Positions 11,161 to 23,121 of a stretch of 64,000 nucleotides of DNA are shown here, one piece after another. This DNA is from Thalassia testudinum (lineage: Eukaryota; Streptophyta; Magnoliopsida; Alismatales; Hydrocharitaceae): positions 24,016,001 through 24,080,000 of the forward strand of contig JAZHRO010000019.1 of NCBI GenBank assembly GCA_037157565.1, read 5' to 3'. A model generated the notes under the pieces. It ran no database searches, had not been told where the DNA came from, and worked only from the letters and a program-made list of their open reading frames with translations. Positions within the stretch are counted from its first letter, which is position 1. Every line of letters begins with the position of its first letter. Made by a program: the position numbers and the translations under genes.

Positions 11161-12039
11161 TGATTCTGCATAGCTACGCTACATTTACTTCATAATTCAT
11201 AATCATTATATAATCATACTATACCTTTGACGTATCTGTCCTTATCTAATTCAAACAAGCGAGAAAAATCTACCTTAAATGGTTACACCTTTTGTATCTA
11301 ATCCAAGTCCTACTAGACCCGATTGGATTACCCCAACCCTTGAATTACCTGGCCAGCCAGATAGGTGGGACCCCCTAGGACACCCCGCACGGCGAGACAC
11401 CACTAGAGGTTAACGCGGTTACCGCACCGACCCGTCTTGTCACCGGTTGGTCCAAGTAAACAAGGTCCCAGAATGATCCAATTAAGTTTAATATGACTTA
11501 GACAATTATCTAACTTAGTTGGCACATTTACTTTTTTTTAGGTTTGGGTCTAATTGTACTTTTTCGAAAGTCTAATATATATGTTCACTGATGAGTATTG
11601 GTAGTTGTTGGGTCTTATTGTTGGAAAGTGTGGGGCTAGTGTGTATTGTACTTTACAAGTGGTTACTACTTTATTTGTTATTGTGTATTGCTAAATTTAG
11701 AACTTGACAAATATGATAGTTAAAAAATGATAATGAATACTACCATTAACGAAAAAGAGGTAGGAAAAAAGGTACGAAAGCTATAACTGAAACCTTCTGC
11801 TCAATTTTTGAAACTGTCTCACCATAGCAACTCACTAACTTAGCGAGTCAGCGTCTATCGGTAATCGATAGGCAACAGCAAATCACTAGCTCTGAATTGG
11901 GATTGTGAGCTCAATTGATGTGTCTATGGTTGTGAGTGTGAATTGCAGCAACTGATAGTCGATATTTATAACCAATCATTTTGAATAATTTGTGATTTTT
12001 ATAATTAAGTCCATCTGCTATCAATGAGTGCAACGCGAG
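11161..12039. other. hAT non-coding region before the minisatellite
   Basis: No gene. This is presumed 5' UTR or promoter of the transposase (minus strand), AT-rich with scattered CGAC and CGATT words that lead into the minisatellite. No TATA box stands out strongly enough to call. Confidence 0.5.
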
Positions 12040-12850
12040 ATGTATATTATCCGAATCTTCGATTAATATTTTATGAATTTTTTATGATTATGTCCGTCGG
12101 TCAGTGATGTATTGTGTAAATATTTGATTCGATACATTTATGATTACGTCCGTCGGTGACGTATATAGTGTAAATCGTCGATTAATATTTTATGAATTTT
12201 TTATGATCACGTCCGTCGGTTGGTAACGTACTGTGCAAGTATTTTATTTGATCATTTACGATTACGTCCATCGGTGACGTACTGTGCAAATCGTCGATTA
12301 ATATTTTATGAATTTTTTGTGATTACGTCCGTCGGTCGGTGACGTACTGTGCAAATATTTGATTCGATACATTTATGATTATGTCCGTCGGTGATGTCTA
12401 CTATGAAAATTGTTGATAAATATTTTATGGATTTTTTATGATTACGTCCGTCGGTTGGTGATGTACTGTGCAAATATTTCATTCGGTATATCTACGATTA
12501 CGTTTGTCGGTGACGTACTGTGCAAATCGTCGATTAATTTTTTGTGGATTTTTTGTGATTACGTCTGTCGGTGATGTCTAGTATGAAAATTATCGATAAA
12601 TATTTTATGGATTTTTTTATGTTTACGTCCGTCGGTTGGTGATGTATTGTGCAAATATTTCATTCGGTATATTTACGATTACGTTCGTCGTTGACGTACT
12701 GTGTAAATCGTCAATTAATATTTTATGGATTTTTTGTGATTACGTCTGTCGGTCGGTGACGTACTGTGCAGATACTTGATTCGATAAATTTATGATTACG
12801 TCCGTCGGTGTTGTCTACTATGCAAATTGTCGATAAATATTTTATGGATT
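12040..12850. repeat. Minisatellite upstream of the hAT transposase
   Basis: About 13 copies of a unit centred on GTCCGTCGGT-GACGTACTGTG alternate in spacing of about 61 and 56 bp, so the higher-order unit is about 118 bp. Half-units begin near 12092, 12149, 12211, 12266, 12327, 12383, 12446, 12502, 12563, 12627, 12683, 12744 and 12799. It lies between the transposase start and the right terminus, where hAT promoters and transposase-binding repeats usually are. Confidence 0.85.
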
Positions 12851-13576
12851 TCTTACCCATTCTCCACCACCAGATCCACCATCCACCACACAGTGCACAC
12901 ACCTTAATTCCCACCCCACCCGATTCACATTGGCTATTGCATCATGCCACCAGCCAGTGCGGGCATTGGCACCACACGACTTCCCGTTACCTTTGTTCCC
13001 TTTCCCCTTCCCTCCAAAAGAGTCATCATTGGAGGAAATCCTAAACGTGCAGCGGTCACCCTCTACAGGGAGACGCTCCCCCACCTTCCCAGCAGGCAAC
13101 AAGTCCACCACCAAGAAGGCGAGAAGTTCCATAAGTAACGATGCAGGCTACAGCCTGAGCAGCGGCAGAGATGGCAGTGACAGTGGCATTAGCGGAGCGG
13201 AAGAGATGGCAGTGGCAGTCTGCAGCAAGCACACAGCATCGGCATCAGCACCGGCACGGCAGCATGCCGTCGGTATGGTCGGCATGCCGCCGAAACACCT
13301 GTCTTTCGACACTGAAACCATATCGGCATGGTTATTTCTCAAAATTGGCCTTGCCGACGGCATGCCATCGGCATTTAAATCAATGGAGAAGATGACCACG
13401 GCATCTGTCACGACGACTATTGAGGTTGCCAGAGACGCGACTTCGGAGGTTGCAAGAGGCTGCACCGTGGCTTCTTCCGAAACAAAGTACAAAGCTCGAA
13501 GAAGAGTGGCGGGGCATCTAGCCTCACAAGTTTGAAGACCAAGTCATTGTCCTCTTGGCCTCGACTTGAGGGAGAG

Positions 13577-14959
13577 TATTGGGAATAAAAGAGGCCACAT
13601 GGCAGTAGATCAGGAGGCCATTAGGGTCGTTGATTTTGGGTCCTAGAGTCCTAGGGTTTGGCCTTTTGCTCATGGTTGTGAAAATCGGTCTACTCGACCG
13701 AGTAATTGTAGTCGACCTCCAACCGACTGAATAGCCAATAGTCGGTGCTATAGTCGGCCACACCAACTACTCGGTCGAAGTTTTACATAGAGGATTAAAC
13801 CTAAAAAAATTTAAGTTACTAGACTCATCGATGCAGGCATGCGTGCATGTACAAAAGCATGTATATGTGCAGCATGTATGTATTTCTAAACACCATCCTG
13901 CCCTATGATAAAAGGGTGTTGACAACCTGCTATTTCAAGGATGCCATAGGCCAATCCCAGAATGTCTACAGGTAAGCATTACCAATCAGATTGTTGGCAG
14001 CCAAAATAAATGTTGACGGAACAATGAATCAAGGTTGTTGCCCATGTATCCTCAAATCAAAGAGGAGATCAAGCATAAGTTATGGATCTAAGCATCCAGA
14101 TAATTTATGGCAGAGGAAAGCTGAACCATTTGCAAACTTGATGGAGGATACATGGTAGCTAGTAGACACCATTGCTTAAATAGGTATTGTTTTTGGCAAT
14201 GCTTAAATAGGTATTGTGTTGCAACATCATCTCATTAACTGTCTCTCGAACCTATATATCAAATATTTTAACCTGAAAATTCGAATGGCGTGGGGTTTTT
14301 CAACTATGTACTTAGATATGTACCTCAAAATTTGTTTAACTAAGCCAACTACCTAAAAATTGTATTGAATATGGATTTCCGTGTAACAATCGCTAGGAAA
14401 AATAATATATATATATACGTGTAAAAATTTGTTTAAACAAACATGAGTTGTAATACATATGTATATTAAAAAACTGCCTGACCGAGTACTCCCTGACTAC
14501 TCCCCTACATACTGTATACTCTTTAGTCAGTGGTCTGACCGACTGAATACCGACTATTGACTTTTACAATCATGCTTTTGCTTGGTTTGCAAGTTTATTT
14601 ATTTGTTAAGTTGGTTTTTAGGAATATTGTTTAGAGGATTTGATTTTTTTTGGATTTGTTCTTTCTTATTTTAGACATAAGATTTGATTAGTTTTTTTGT
14701 TTTAGAGGATATGTTCTCTCTTATATAAAAGGGAGCCTTCCTATTGTAATTCTCCTTGAGTTAGCAATAATATTTTTCATCTTCACAAATTCCTCACCCC
14801 CTCTCAAAGGTATCTAGCCACAACCATCATCGCCAGCCACCACTAGCAATCGGTGGCTGTTGCTGCTCCTCTCCCTATTCCAACATGGAACAGTCTACGT
14901 CGGTTGTTTTTCCTACGCCTAGGAGCCTCCACGCTCCACTTGTTGCACAAATCTTGATA
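13577..14959 (+). repeat. LTR B of the array, split by a hAT
   Basis: It starts TATTGGGAATAAAAG (TG changed to TA) and ends CTTGATA, followed by the primer-site relic TAGTATCAGAGT. Removing the 904-bp hAT and one 8-bp duplication leaves about 471 bp, matching the other LTRs. The TATA region (CTTATATAAAAGGG) is at about 14731-14744. Confidence 0.9.
13671..14574. mobile_element. Non-autonomous hAT, 904 bp
   Basis: A perfect 8-bp duplication CTTTTGCT flanks it (13663-13670 and 14575-14582). The empty site is visible in LTRs A and E. Terminal inverted repeats are CATGGTTGTGAAAATC and, on the opposite strand, CATGATTGTAAAAGTC, with 13 of 16 identical. Subterminal CGACT/AGTCG and CGAGTA words cluster at both ends (for example about 13690-13790 and 14478-14560), likely transposase-binding sites. 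There is no coding capacity. Its ends differ from those of the 6.2-kb hAT, so a different transposase moved it. Confidence 0.92.
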
Positions 14960-15659
14960 TAGTATCAGAGTCTACCGATGAGAGAATCGTAGCGAAAGTT
15001 GGATTTTGGAAAATCCAAGTCGTTGCAAGTTTGTAAAAAAATCTGCTACAAAATAATATTTATAACCGAAATAGTGGTGAGTTCCGGGTTGAATACAGGG
15101 AGGCGAACATTTGATTAAAAACTGTATTTGGAATTATTGTTACAAAGCAGAGTAGCTGGTTGAAATTAATCTACGCAAGTTAAACTACTTAAATAATAAA
15201 CAATAGAAGTAAGAGAGAATAATACAAAGAAAGAGAAAAATAAAGAGAGAGAATGAACAAGTATTTCATAATCATAGAATAATGTCTACATCTATTTGCA
15301 AAATTAAAACTACACTAGAAAGCAGTAAAAAGATAGGGATGAGAATCCTCCTCGACGACTGCTTGGAGGACGAGCCATGTTGACAGAATGCTTGGAAGAG
15401 GGTGGTGATATGCTGGACAAGGGAGAATGGGGTTGTAGGACGGAGTACGAAGCAGGGTGGCGTCGTAGTGGGATCCGCTTCCCGAATGGTGGTGGGAAGA
15501 CAACCACGGGATGCTTCACGAAGGGGGTGAGAAGATGGACAATTTTAATTTTTTTACTCCAGAGGAGCAACCTGGGTTTGGGACCAGCTCCTTTGAGATT
15601 GGAAGAGGTGAGAAGAGAAGAGAATGGATGAAGAAAATGGGAGGTATGAGGTTCCTTTT

Positions 15660-17794
15660 TGTTGAGAGAATTGAGTTGTGGGTTTAGTGTCACATAGGAA
15701 GATATGGACTTTTTGTGTGAATGGTGGCCTATAAATAGCCGTGTACCCCCACTTATTCATTTGAGAAGAATAAATACAAATCAGTGCCCTTTTGAGTCCT
15801 CCCATGGTTTTCTCCTTGCTCCTTGTGAGTGGGGTTTCCATGTAAACCCAAGTGTTTTGTGATACTTATATGCTTTGATATTATTGCTTCTACATTATTT
15901 AAATATTTTAACTTGGTATTAGAGTATGTTTTGATCTTGGGTTTGGTTAAGTTTTACTGGTCTTGAGATTATATGATTTTTATCATCTTGTTCCGTGTTT
16001 GTCACAAGGAGTTGTAGTGGTCGAAGCAACGACGTGATCCTTGACGAGATCTTGAGATCTTTTGAGGCAGCGATCACGAGGCGACATGGCAAGGAGGGCC
16101 TCAGGCGAGATCTTGAAGTGGCCGGCCTTGCTGATATGGTTGGTCTTCCACCTGTCGATATGGATCTTGTGGAGGCGGTAGGAGTCAGTGAGATGGCGCG
16201 GCAGGACGCCATTGGTTGGAGACCCAAGAGACCCGTTGTGGTCCTCTTGCGTCTGTGCAGGCAAGGGTGGTGCAGCAAAGGACGTGCACGTGATCACCCT
16301 GGCTGAGGCAACCTTCGAGGACGAGGCGGAGACGAAGACTTAGGCGAAGGTCGCGAGGGCGACGCTGCTAAGGCTCACGTGTGGTCAAGGTAAAGATCGA
16401 GATCGCGACAACGATCTCTGCGAAGATCTTGCATCCGAGATTAATGGCATCAATCTCACAGCAATGGCGATGGCGTTGGCGATCTTGGCAGCGAGGCAAC
16501 CCTCGCCCTTGACGATCGGCAACAGCGGCGAAGATGTAGTGAGGCGCTGACTGTGAGAACGCAGGTGCGGGCGATGGCGGCGGCCATGCGAGGAAGAGAT
16601 GGTGCGCGAAGCTTGCGATGATGATAGCATGGAGGTGTTGGTGGTCGATCTTGAGGAGCGCATGGAGGCTTTGGTGGTCGAGGTCGAGGATTGGCAAGGG
16701 TTGCTCGGTGGCGGAGTAGGCGTTCGCGGCCACGACTGTGCATAGAGGAGATGCTGGAGCGGTTGCGATGCCGGCGACTGGAGCGGACGCGACGGCGGTA
16801 GCTGTGCGAAAGGAGCACGAGGCCACTGCGGAGGTTGTTAGGTTCCCTCCGAACCCTACGGTGAAGATCGAGGATTTTTAGGAGGGTAGCTGTTTGTGTG
16901 ACTTATATCCTTTGTTAGGTTAAAAAAAAAAATATATATATCTCCTTGTTTTTTAGGTTATGTCAAAAAAATAAAAAAAAAAAGAAAAAAGGAAGAAGAA
17001 AGGAAAAAAAAGGAAAAAGAGAAAAAATCAAAGTGATGAAGAAAAAACAAAAAAAAGGTTAAAGTTTATGGTTGAGAGAAGATGTGAAGCCTTCTCTAGT
17101 TTTTAATGTTTTACTTTCTTATTGGTATTATTTTTCTCTCATACGAGTATGGGAGAAAGGGGGAGTGTAGGAGCTTGTTGTAGTCACTCCCGTTTGGGAG
17201 TTTCTTTTGTTCATGGACTCTACATGAGAAACCCAACTCTGGGAAGTCCAGAGTTTTGAGGTCATTAGAGGAAGAATTCATTTCAGGTTTCTATATGGGA
17301 GATCCAGTTTTGTGGACTCCAGAGAGGGAGATCCACCTTCGAGGTCTTCAGAGGAAGACTTAATTTCAGGGATATTGAACAGGGAGCCATCAGCATCATA
17401 TCTTCAGAGCCAGCTATAGTTTGTCCAGCAGCTCTAGCTCGTGTTCCCGCTTACAAGTAAGAACTAGTCTAGAGTGTTGTTTGTTCTGCTGTGTAGAGTG
17501 GGTTTGTTTGTGTTACAAGGTGAGCATTCTATGCTCTAGCTTGAGGGGGAGTGTTGAGAGAATTGAGTTGTAGGTTTAGTGCCACATTGGAAGACGTGGA
17601 CTTCTTATGTGAGTGGTGGTCTATAAATAGGCGTATACCCCCTACCTATATTCATTTGAGAAGAAATACAAATCTGTGCCCTCTTGGGGCCTTCTTCCGT
17701 GGTTTTCTCCCCTCTCCTTGTGAGTGGGGTTTCCACGTAAACCCAAGTATTTTGTGATGCTTATATGCTTTGATATTATTTAAATATTTCAACT
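15660..17794 (+). mobile_element. Small LTR retroelement nested in the LARD LTR
   Basis: LTRs at 15660-15913 (254 bp) and 17552-17794 (243 bp) begin TGTTGAGAGAATTGAG and end in AACT. The target duplication CTTTT is at 15655-15659 and 17795-17799, and the intact LARD LTR at 23.8 kb shows the empty site. A primer site TTGGTATTAGAG starts after the left LTR, and a purine tract TTGAGGGGGAG precedes the right one. Each LTR has CTATAAATA as TATA box (about 15730 and 17620). The internal 1.6 kb has no recognisable retroviral domain. Confidence 0.9.
15914..17551 (+). other. Internal region of the nested LTR element
   Basis: The first ~900 bp (about 15990-16850) are G+C-rich and full of GATCTT/CGATC words, with several overlapping short frames on both strands but no recognisable domain. 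The rest (about 16920-17100) is A-rich or purine-rich. The G+C-rich block contrasts with the AT-rich surroundings and could be a captured, decayed gene piece, but I cannot identify a source. Confidence 0.55.
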
Positions 17795-18120
17795 CTTTTA
17801 TAGTTGAGGAAGAAGGGCATAAAAGTCATTTTAAAGGCCTTATGATTTAATATGTGGCCTTTAGTGATGCATGTAAATGTCACTAAAGATCACCGTTGCT
17901 AAAGAACACGTGCAAGGAGGACTGTTGGATCATGATTAGACACTCAAGATCGGGCCACGCCATGCACTTGATCGCCTTCAGCCGTTTGCGTGCAACCAAG
18001 CGCCTCATCAGGATTGGATGACCGACGTTGCATTAAGACTTAAGATTCGCGCTTACGTGTCAGATCGTGCGTCATCACATGCGTGTGTGCTTGCCCATCC
18101 GTGTTGCTACGTCGCTGCGT

Positions 18121-18254
18121 CCGCAGCATCTCAATGCCGATCCAGCGATTGAATTTCACCGTGCCTTCTCGCGCTCTTGATTTGAGGCCGCAGCATCTCA
18201 ATGCCGATCCAGCGATTGAATTTCACCGTGCCTTCTCGCGCTCTTGATTTGAGG
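18121..18254. repeat. Exact 67-bp tandem duplication
   Basis: The 67 bases at 18121-18187 (starting CCGCAGCATCTCAATGCC) are repeated without change at 18188-18254. The sister LTR at about 24150-24210 has a single copy, so the duplication happened after insertion and recently. Confidence 0.92.
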
Positions 18255-18904
18255 CGGGGCAGGGCTTGAGCCTACGCCTCCTCTTCACGAAACAGCGTGC
18301 AACAGCTGCGCTGCAGTTGTTTCTTTGTCTCGTTTTTGATTTTAGGCGTGCTTGCTCGACCGTTAGATCTTGATCCAACGGTCAAGATCTGATGGCGTGG
18401 CTGAAGGAGGCCGGTGGTTGTGGGCGGCTTGGATGTGAAGCGTGGTGCTATCTGGGCTGTTTATTTTCTAATGCTTGTAGATGGTGCTACAAATGTCGGA
18501 TTTGGTCAATTTTTACGTTGTTGGACTGCGATCGTCGAACCGAATCCATCTGTGTGGTTGGATTTGTCATCTGAGGTATGGATTTGCATCACCTTGCTCC
18601 TTAGCCTCTGATCCTTCTCGGACTGCATCTGATGCTACAGACGTTCGATCGGAGCGATCTTGGAGGCGTTGGACTCCGATTGTCGTCCTGATTAGATTCG
18701 TACGGTTGGATTTTTAATCCGAGGCTCAGATAAATATCGTCGTCCCTTGACAACAAAAATGGCAAATTAACTTATAATTTATATAATATATTATAAATGC
18801 AGAATGATGTATGCTATGCAATATTTATAATACTGAATGCAATTATATGCTTAAGAACATGCATAAATAGATAGTTTATGTGAAATAGATATGTCTACAT
18901 TACA

Positions 18905-21900
18905 CTCCCATGCCTATCTTTTGTTAGTCCCTAGTAAATCTACATGCTATTTATAAATAAAATTAGGATCAAATTAGTTAGGCAATAATTATTTCTTAAT
19001 AGTAAGAAATTTCAACAGTGCCCAGGTGTTTACCAAAATGCAGACCGCCCAAAGCCCTTACCTTATTCAAAAGCAAATACATTTTTTTTTGTTTAATTTT
19101 TAAAAATTTGAGTTTAGAGTTTCGGGACAGCTTTCTATGGTTACCCAACCCACCCAAGTTCGAAAAGAACTCTAAGTTCTAGACATCTTTTTTATGACTG
19201 TGATAGACTAACTGATCGGCAATCAGAACAGACTTCTAGTTTCTACGAACCCTAGGTGACCCTAATGAAGAATTTCTACTTAAAGGTGTATCTGTTCGAT
19301 CGGTAGCTCTCACTACTTTTATTTTTTTGAGGTCAACACAAGGGCGAACCTAATGTATATCTCTCCAGTTTATTCTACTTTCCTGCTTCTTTAGTGTTTA
19401 AGAATTATTTGTGCATTCTTGTAAGTTAGGTTCTGGACAATCGGCCAATGAGGTGTCAAACCTACGTCAACTTGTCAGCCATACTCGTGCGGTGAAGTGT
19501 GGCTTATTTATTTTTTTCTTTTCTATTTCTCATCAATTTTTTTCTTTCTTTTTGGGTATTTTTCTATTTTTTCTTTTTTCTGAGTAGGTGGCTTCCTTGA
19601 TCTAAAATTTACTTAAAGGCAGCAGAAAGAGAATTGTCGTGTGCTTGGGCTCTGGACAATCGGCCAATGGGATGTCAAACCCACGACAACTTGCTAGTCA
19701 TATCACCCTAGAAGGTTAATTAGCTACCCAATTTTTGTTAAAATCGCTAAGAAATGAGTCAGTGTAAATAGTGCATAGATGCTTAGACTATAAGTCCCCT
19801 TAAATCAGAGGGCGAGTTGATGAGTAGTGTACTTATTATCCAACTTATTTAACCAGTTAGAAATGAATTTAGAATGGTGAGGACTTAAGAAACAAGTCCA
19901 CATTTTAGTGGACATCCGTGCTGATTAAGCCCGAAGACCTGAAGTGTCTAAGTGCTCAGATCCTATTGTATTATTCCCTAAGGTTAAAAAACTCTAATGC
20001 CTAATTTCTCTTTTCCTAATTCAATTTTTTTTTTAAATAAAGAGAATCACAGAGCTAACAAAATAATTCAGATAAGGATATTTACCCCTCATGCTATCTA
20101 ATGTAATGTCCTCATTGTATTAAAAAGATATGAAAAAGAGGAGTAGAGAAGAAAGCACCTGAATTTCTTGATTACTCGGCCAGCACCGAGATGAAAATAG
20201 CCTGTATACGTGCTAAGTTTATTGCCTTCAGCTAGGTATATTATACAAAGAGGAAATAAAGAATTCACAAATGTAGGTTAGGATCAAAAGAAAGAGATCG
20301 ATCCCAGGGCCCACAAGGATGTGTCCACAGATGTAGACCAGATTGGGGTGTAGACCCATGCCCTATGGTTGAGTGTATTTAAGCTTCTTGATAAAAATTA
20401 CCCAGAATCGATGATCATTTTATTTGCGAGGCTGGGCTTACAGTTTGTGAGGATGCAACTTAAGTCCAAAAAGTTAGTCAATAGAAAAATCAAGATAAAA
20501 AAAATAATCAATGAATTTGTGCTTGGGCTGCACATCCTCAAAATCAAAAATATTATAAGGGTCATGATAAAAAGTTGATGGTTTCGGGCAAATACGAACC
20601 CTTAGACTTAGATTTCTACTTCCCCCAGAATTGGCTTCCTAGATCTTCATTTCTAGATTCCTATCCTTCACAATCAGGATTTCCGGGACCTCTAGGTTAT
20701 TACACACCCCATATACAATATCCAAGTCTAACAATTGTAGCTCAATCAGAATTGACTTGGGTATAATGATTTCAAAACCATCATCATTCATCTCTTTAGA
20801 GTGACTGAGGAATGTGACTATTGATTGAATCATCCATGAAAATAGGATTTGAATAGTCCATGCTAGTCCCGATGGGATCACAATCCTCAATTATTGGGCT
20901 ACGAAATGATCCATCGTACTCAAGCCGGTATGTCTCACTAAAATTATCTTCTTCAAACTTAGGTGAGACTTCACATAAAGATTCTTCACCTTCGGAATCA
21001 AAGAATTTTGGATTCGCATTAACATGTCTTAAGATCATATGTTGTTCCTTGGTCCACAGAGACATTTTTCCTCGTACCTTCGTTCAGGGAGCTCGGATGA
21101 AGAAATCAATCCATCCTCAATTGGTTACTCTAGGTCAACCTGGTCATCTTCGATCTCGTAAAATGTGTCCCCCTATAGGTGCCTGAGCGGGTTCTGACAT
21201 TAGCTGTCCTGAAGGGGGTTCATCCTGTGAATCATCCTAAGATTGTATTAGAGCAATTACAAATCTCATCCTCAATTTCGACAATTTTCCAAGTAAAAAC
21301 TCACCCGTGTCCTAATCCTCAACATCTTGGAGTCAATCCAATAAATACTTGTTAAGATCATCAATTATTTGAATCAGAGGCTTCAATTCTTTAGTGTAGG
21401 GTGTTGGTTGAGTTTTTAAAGATTGTATGGTATTCCTTAAGTTAACTAACACCTTATCTTAGACCTGGTTTACTTGAACCAAATGGTTCGGTTTAGGGTT
21501 GGGTGGGTTTGGTTTTAATCTAGGGAAGTCAAAGAATTGAGGTTCTTGGGGTCCTCCTTGATAGTAGGTCTTTTTGGGTTGTTCATAGAGGGGTGGTGAC
21601 CTATATGCAATGTAATATGAGGGAGGGTAAGAGTTGTAATCAGGATATCCTTATTGATTGTAGATCGGGTTCAGTTGATCTTTAAAAGGTGGAGATCTAT
21701 AATCAGTGTAACTTGGAGAAGGATAAAAATCAAAATCATGATGTCCAGGGTTGAACCTTGAACGTTGAGGTCCGGGATTGTATTCCCAATCAAAGTTATC
21801 CCGACTAGTGGATGGATGGTCATAAGTTGGGTTAGAATAGTAATCATCTTGGGAATGAGTGGTGGTAGGAGGGGAAATGTGAGTAGGATATGGAAGGATC

Positions 21901-23121
21901 CATGACAAAATGGGAGGAAAAAGAGAAAAGAAAGGTACTTTGCAGTACAAACAATCAAACCCGTCCTTAGGTGAGGTAGCATAAAGATCTACAGACTCCC
22001 AGAACTCGTCTTGAGATGAAAGAAACGATTTGGTCTACTTGTATCTGGTCAATCCAACTAGCTAAGGGAAGGATTGGGGAGAAGGTTCTTTCCTTGGCTT
22101 CGCCTTAGGTTCCTTGATACCCCCAACTGTAGTCGTTTGACACTACCCCCCTAGCTAGACATCGGATGGATTAGTAGAAACAGATTAATTGAAAATAATT
22201 TCGATCTAAGCCCCAAAGAACAAGTCAAATCCTTAAGGCTAACGTCTACTCTGTTTTAATTAGGCTTAGGTTTGATTATGCTCTGAAATATGATGGGCCC
22301 TTTAGATAGGTTGTGTCCTTCAAGATCAGTTTCGACGTGTGTGCGTGCATAACCAATGATTTTTAAGTAAGATTATTTTTGAATGCAGTGAATTTTAGGG
22401 TTTGAATATTGCTTAATAGCTTTTAGGATTCAAATTTTAGGTATATTTAGACAAGGTTTTGTGAGGCATACCAAGTTTTGAAAGCACTAGTGAAGATATA
22501 TTTCTTTACAAATAAAAAATAATGTGGTGTGCCTGGTTCATCCCTAAAAATTGAATCCTATAAGGTAAGCTACTGATGGATTACTTTTATCTTAAGTGGT
22601 GCGGCCCAAATAGCTCAATCAGTTAGTCTCTTGCATCACTTGATTAAGGCACCCAAACAATTTTAGCTCAATCTATTTTCTAATCACTTATTCGTATAGT
22701 GCGTTGAGGTGTAACAGGTCTTTAGGTCGGCTCTCTGGTTAAGTGATTGAATCAGACAAGAGGTGCACTTTAATGTGTATGTGTGTGTATGTGTGGGTGT
22801 ACAAGGTAAGTTTAAATAAATCCCATATATATATATATGCAGGGGTGAGGTGGGTAGGAGTGACAAACAACCAAGACTAACCTTAGGATTTATATGAGCT
22901 CCTAGGTTAATTAGGGTTTGCGTTATTAGGTGGTGGGATGAAATTTAAGAGGGTGGGAGGTGGGGTACACTTGCAAACCCTTTAATTACACTTTAATTTA
23001 TCGCTTTTGTTTGACTCGAGAGAGTGCTTGCAATCATAATAAAAATGGAGATAAGTGAGGTAAACGATAAGGTGGAAAATGCGGGAAATTAAAGATCATT
23101 CTCTCGGCAATGACGCCAAAA
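18905..23121 (-). other. LARD copy 1 internal region
   Basis: About 4.2 kb lies between the LTRs, running right to left: primer site, leader with microsatellites (GTGTATGT near 22780), a Pro/Tyr-rich gag-like region, an acidic frame, then mostly non-coding sequence to the 3' LTR. No protease, RT, RNase H or integrase motif is found on either strand. The same order of blocks is found in copy 2. Confidence 0.75.
20796..21950 (-). pseudogene. LARD gag-like / acidic ORF, copy 1
   Basis: The frame at 21651-21950 encodes a Pro/Tyr/Ser-rich protein (YPPSYY, YRSPP). Further on, the frame at 20796-21065 encodes an acidic stretch with FFDSEGEESL, EVSPKF and EDNFSET. Copy 2 at 42396-42707 keeps the same words in frame, so this was once protein-coding. 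Position after the primer site fits a gag, but no zinc knuckle is seen. Stops break the connection between the parts. Confidence 0.6.

Larger units (their letters stand above)
7186..13385 (-). mobile_element. hAT transposon, 6.2 kb, with transposase
   Basis: The element is flanked by a perfect 8-bp duplication, GAGAAGAT (7178-7185 and 13386-13393), diagnostic of hAT. The other internals of the array supply the empty site. Termini are CAAGGTTCGAAATGCCGAT and, on the opposite strand, CATTGATTTAAATGCCGAT, with 14 of 19 matching. Subterminal regions carry many GGCATGCCGA-type words on both sides. The transposase gene is on the minus strand at 7854-11160, with a zinc-finger exon, catalytic core and dimerisation domain. 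The right 2.2 kb holds the presumed promoter and a minisatellite. Confidence 0.93.
6641..13576 (+). mobile_element. Internal segment 1 of the array (hAT inserted)
   Basis: About 728 bp of this segment are the array's own internal sequence. The rest is the 6.2-kb hAT inserted at 7186. It starts with the primer site. A short frame at 6769-6987 (TSATATDAMLS, then a Glu/Lys-rich run) recurs in the other internals. The segment ends in a purine tract just before LTR B. No enzyme is encoded. Confidence 0.85.
14976..18904 (-). repeat. 3' LTR of LARD copy 1 (with nested element)
   Basis: Without the nested 15660-17794 element and its duplication it is about 1.79 kb, close to the 1.72-kb partner LTR. 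It ends in TG on the minus strand (TGTAATGTAGAC). It carries an extra 67-bp tandem duplication that the partner LTR lacks. Confidence 0.83.

Noticed and set aside
16368..16826. Minus-strand frame of 152 codons inside the nested LTR element
   Set aside because: It overlaps several other frames in a G+C-rich block. Composition alone explains the lack of stops, and no domain is present.
22595..22660. tRNA-like A box (AATAGCTCAATCAGTTAG)
   Set aside because: No acceptor stem, anticodon arm or proper B box could be built, and copy 2 at about 44.19 kb has lost the similarity. It is at most a SINE or chance relic in the LARD leader.
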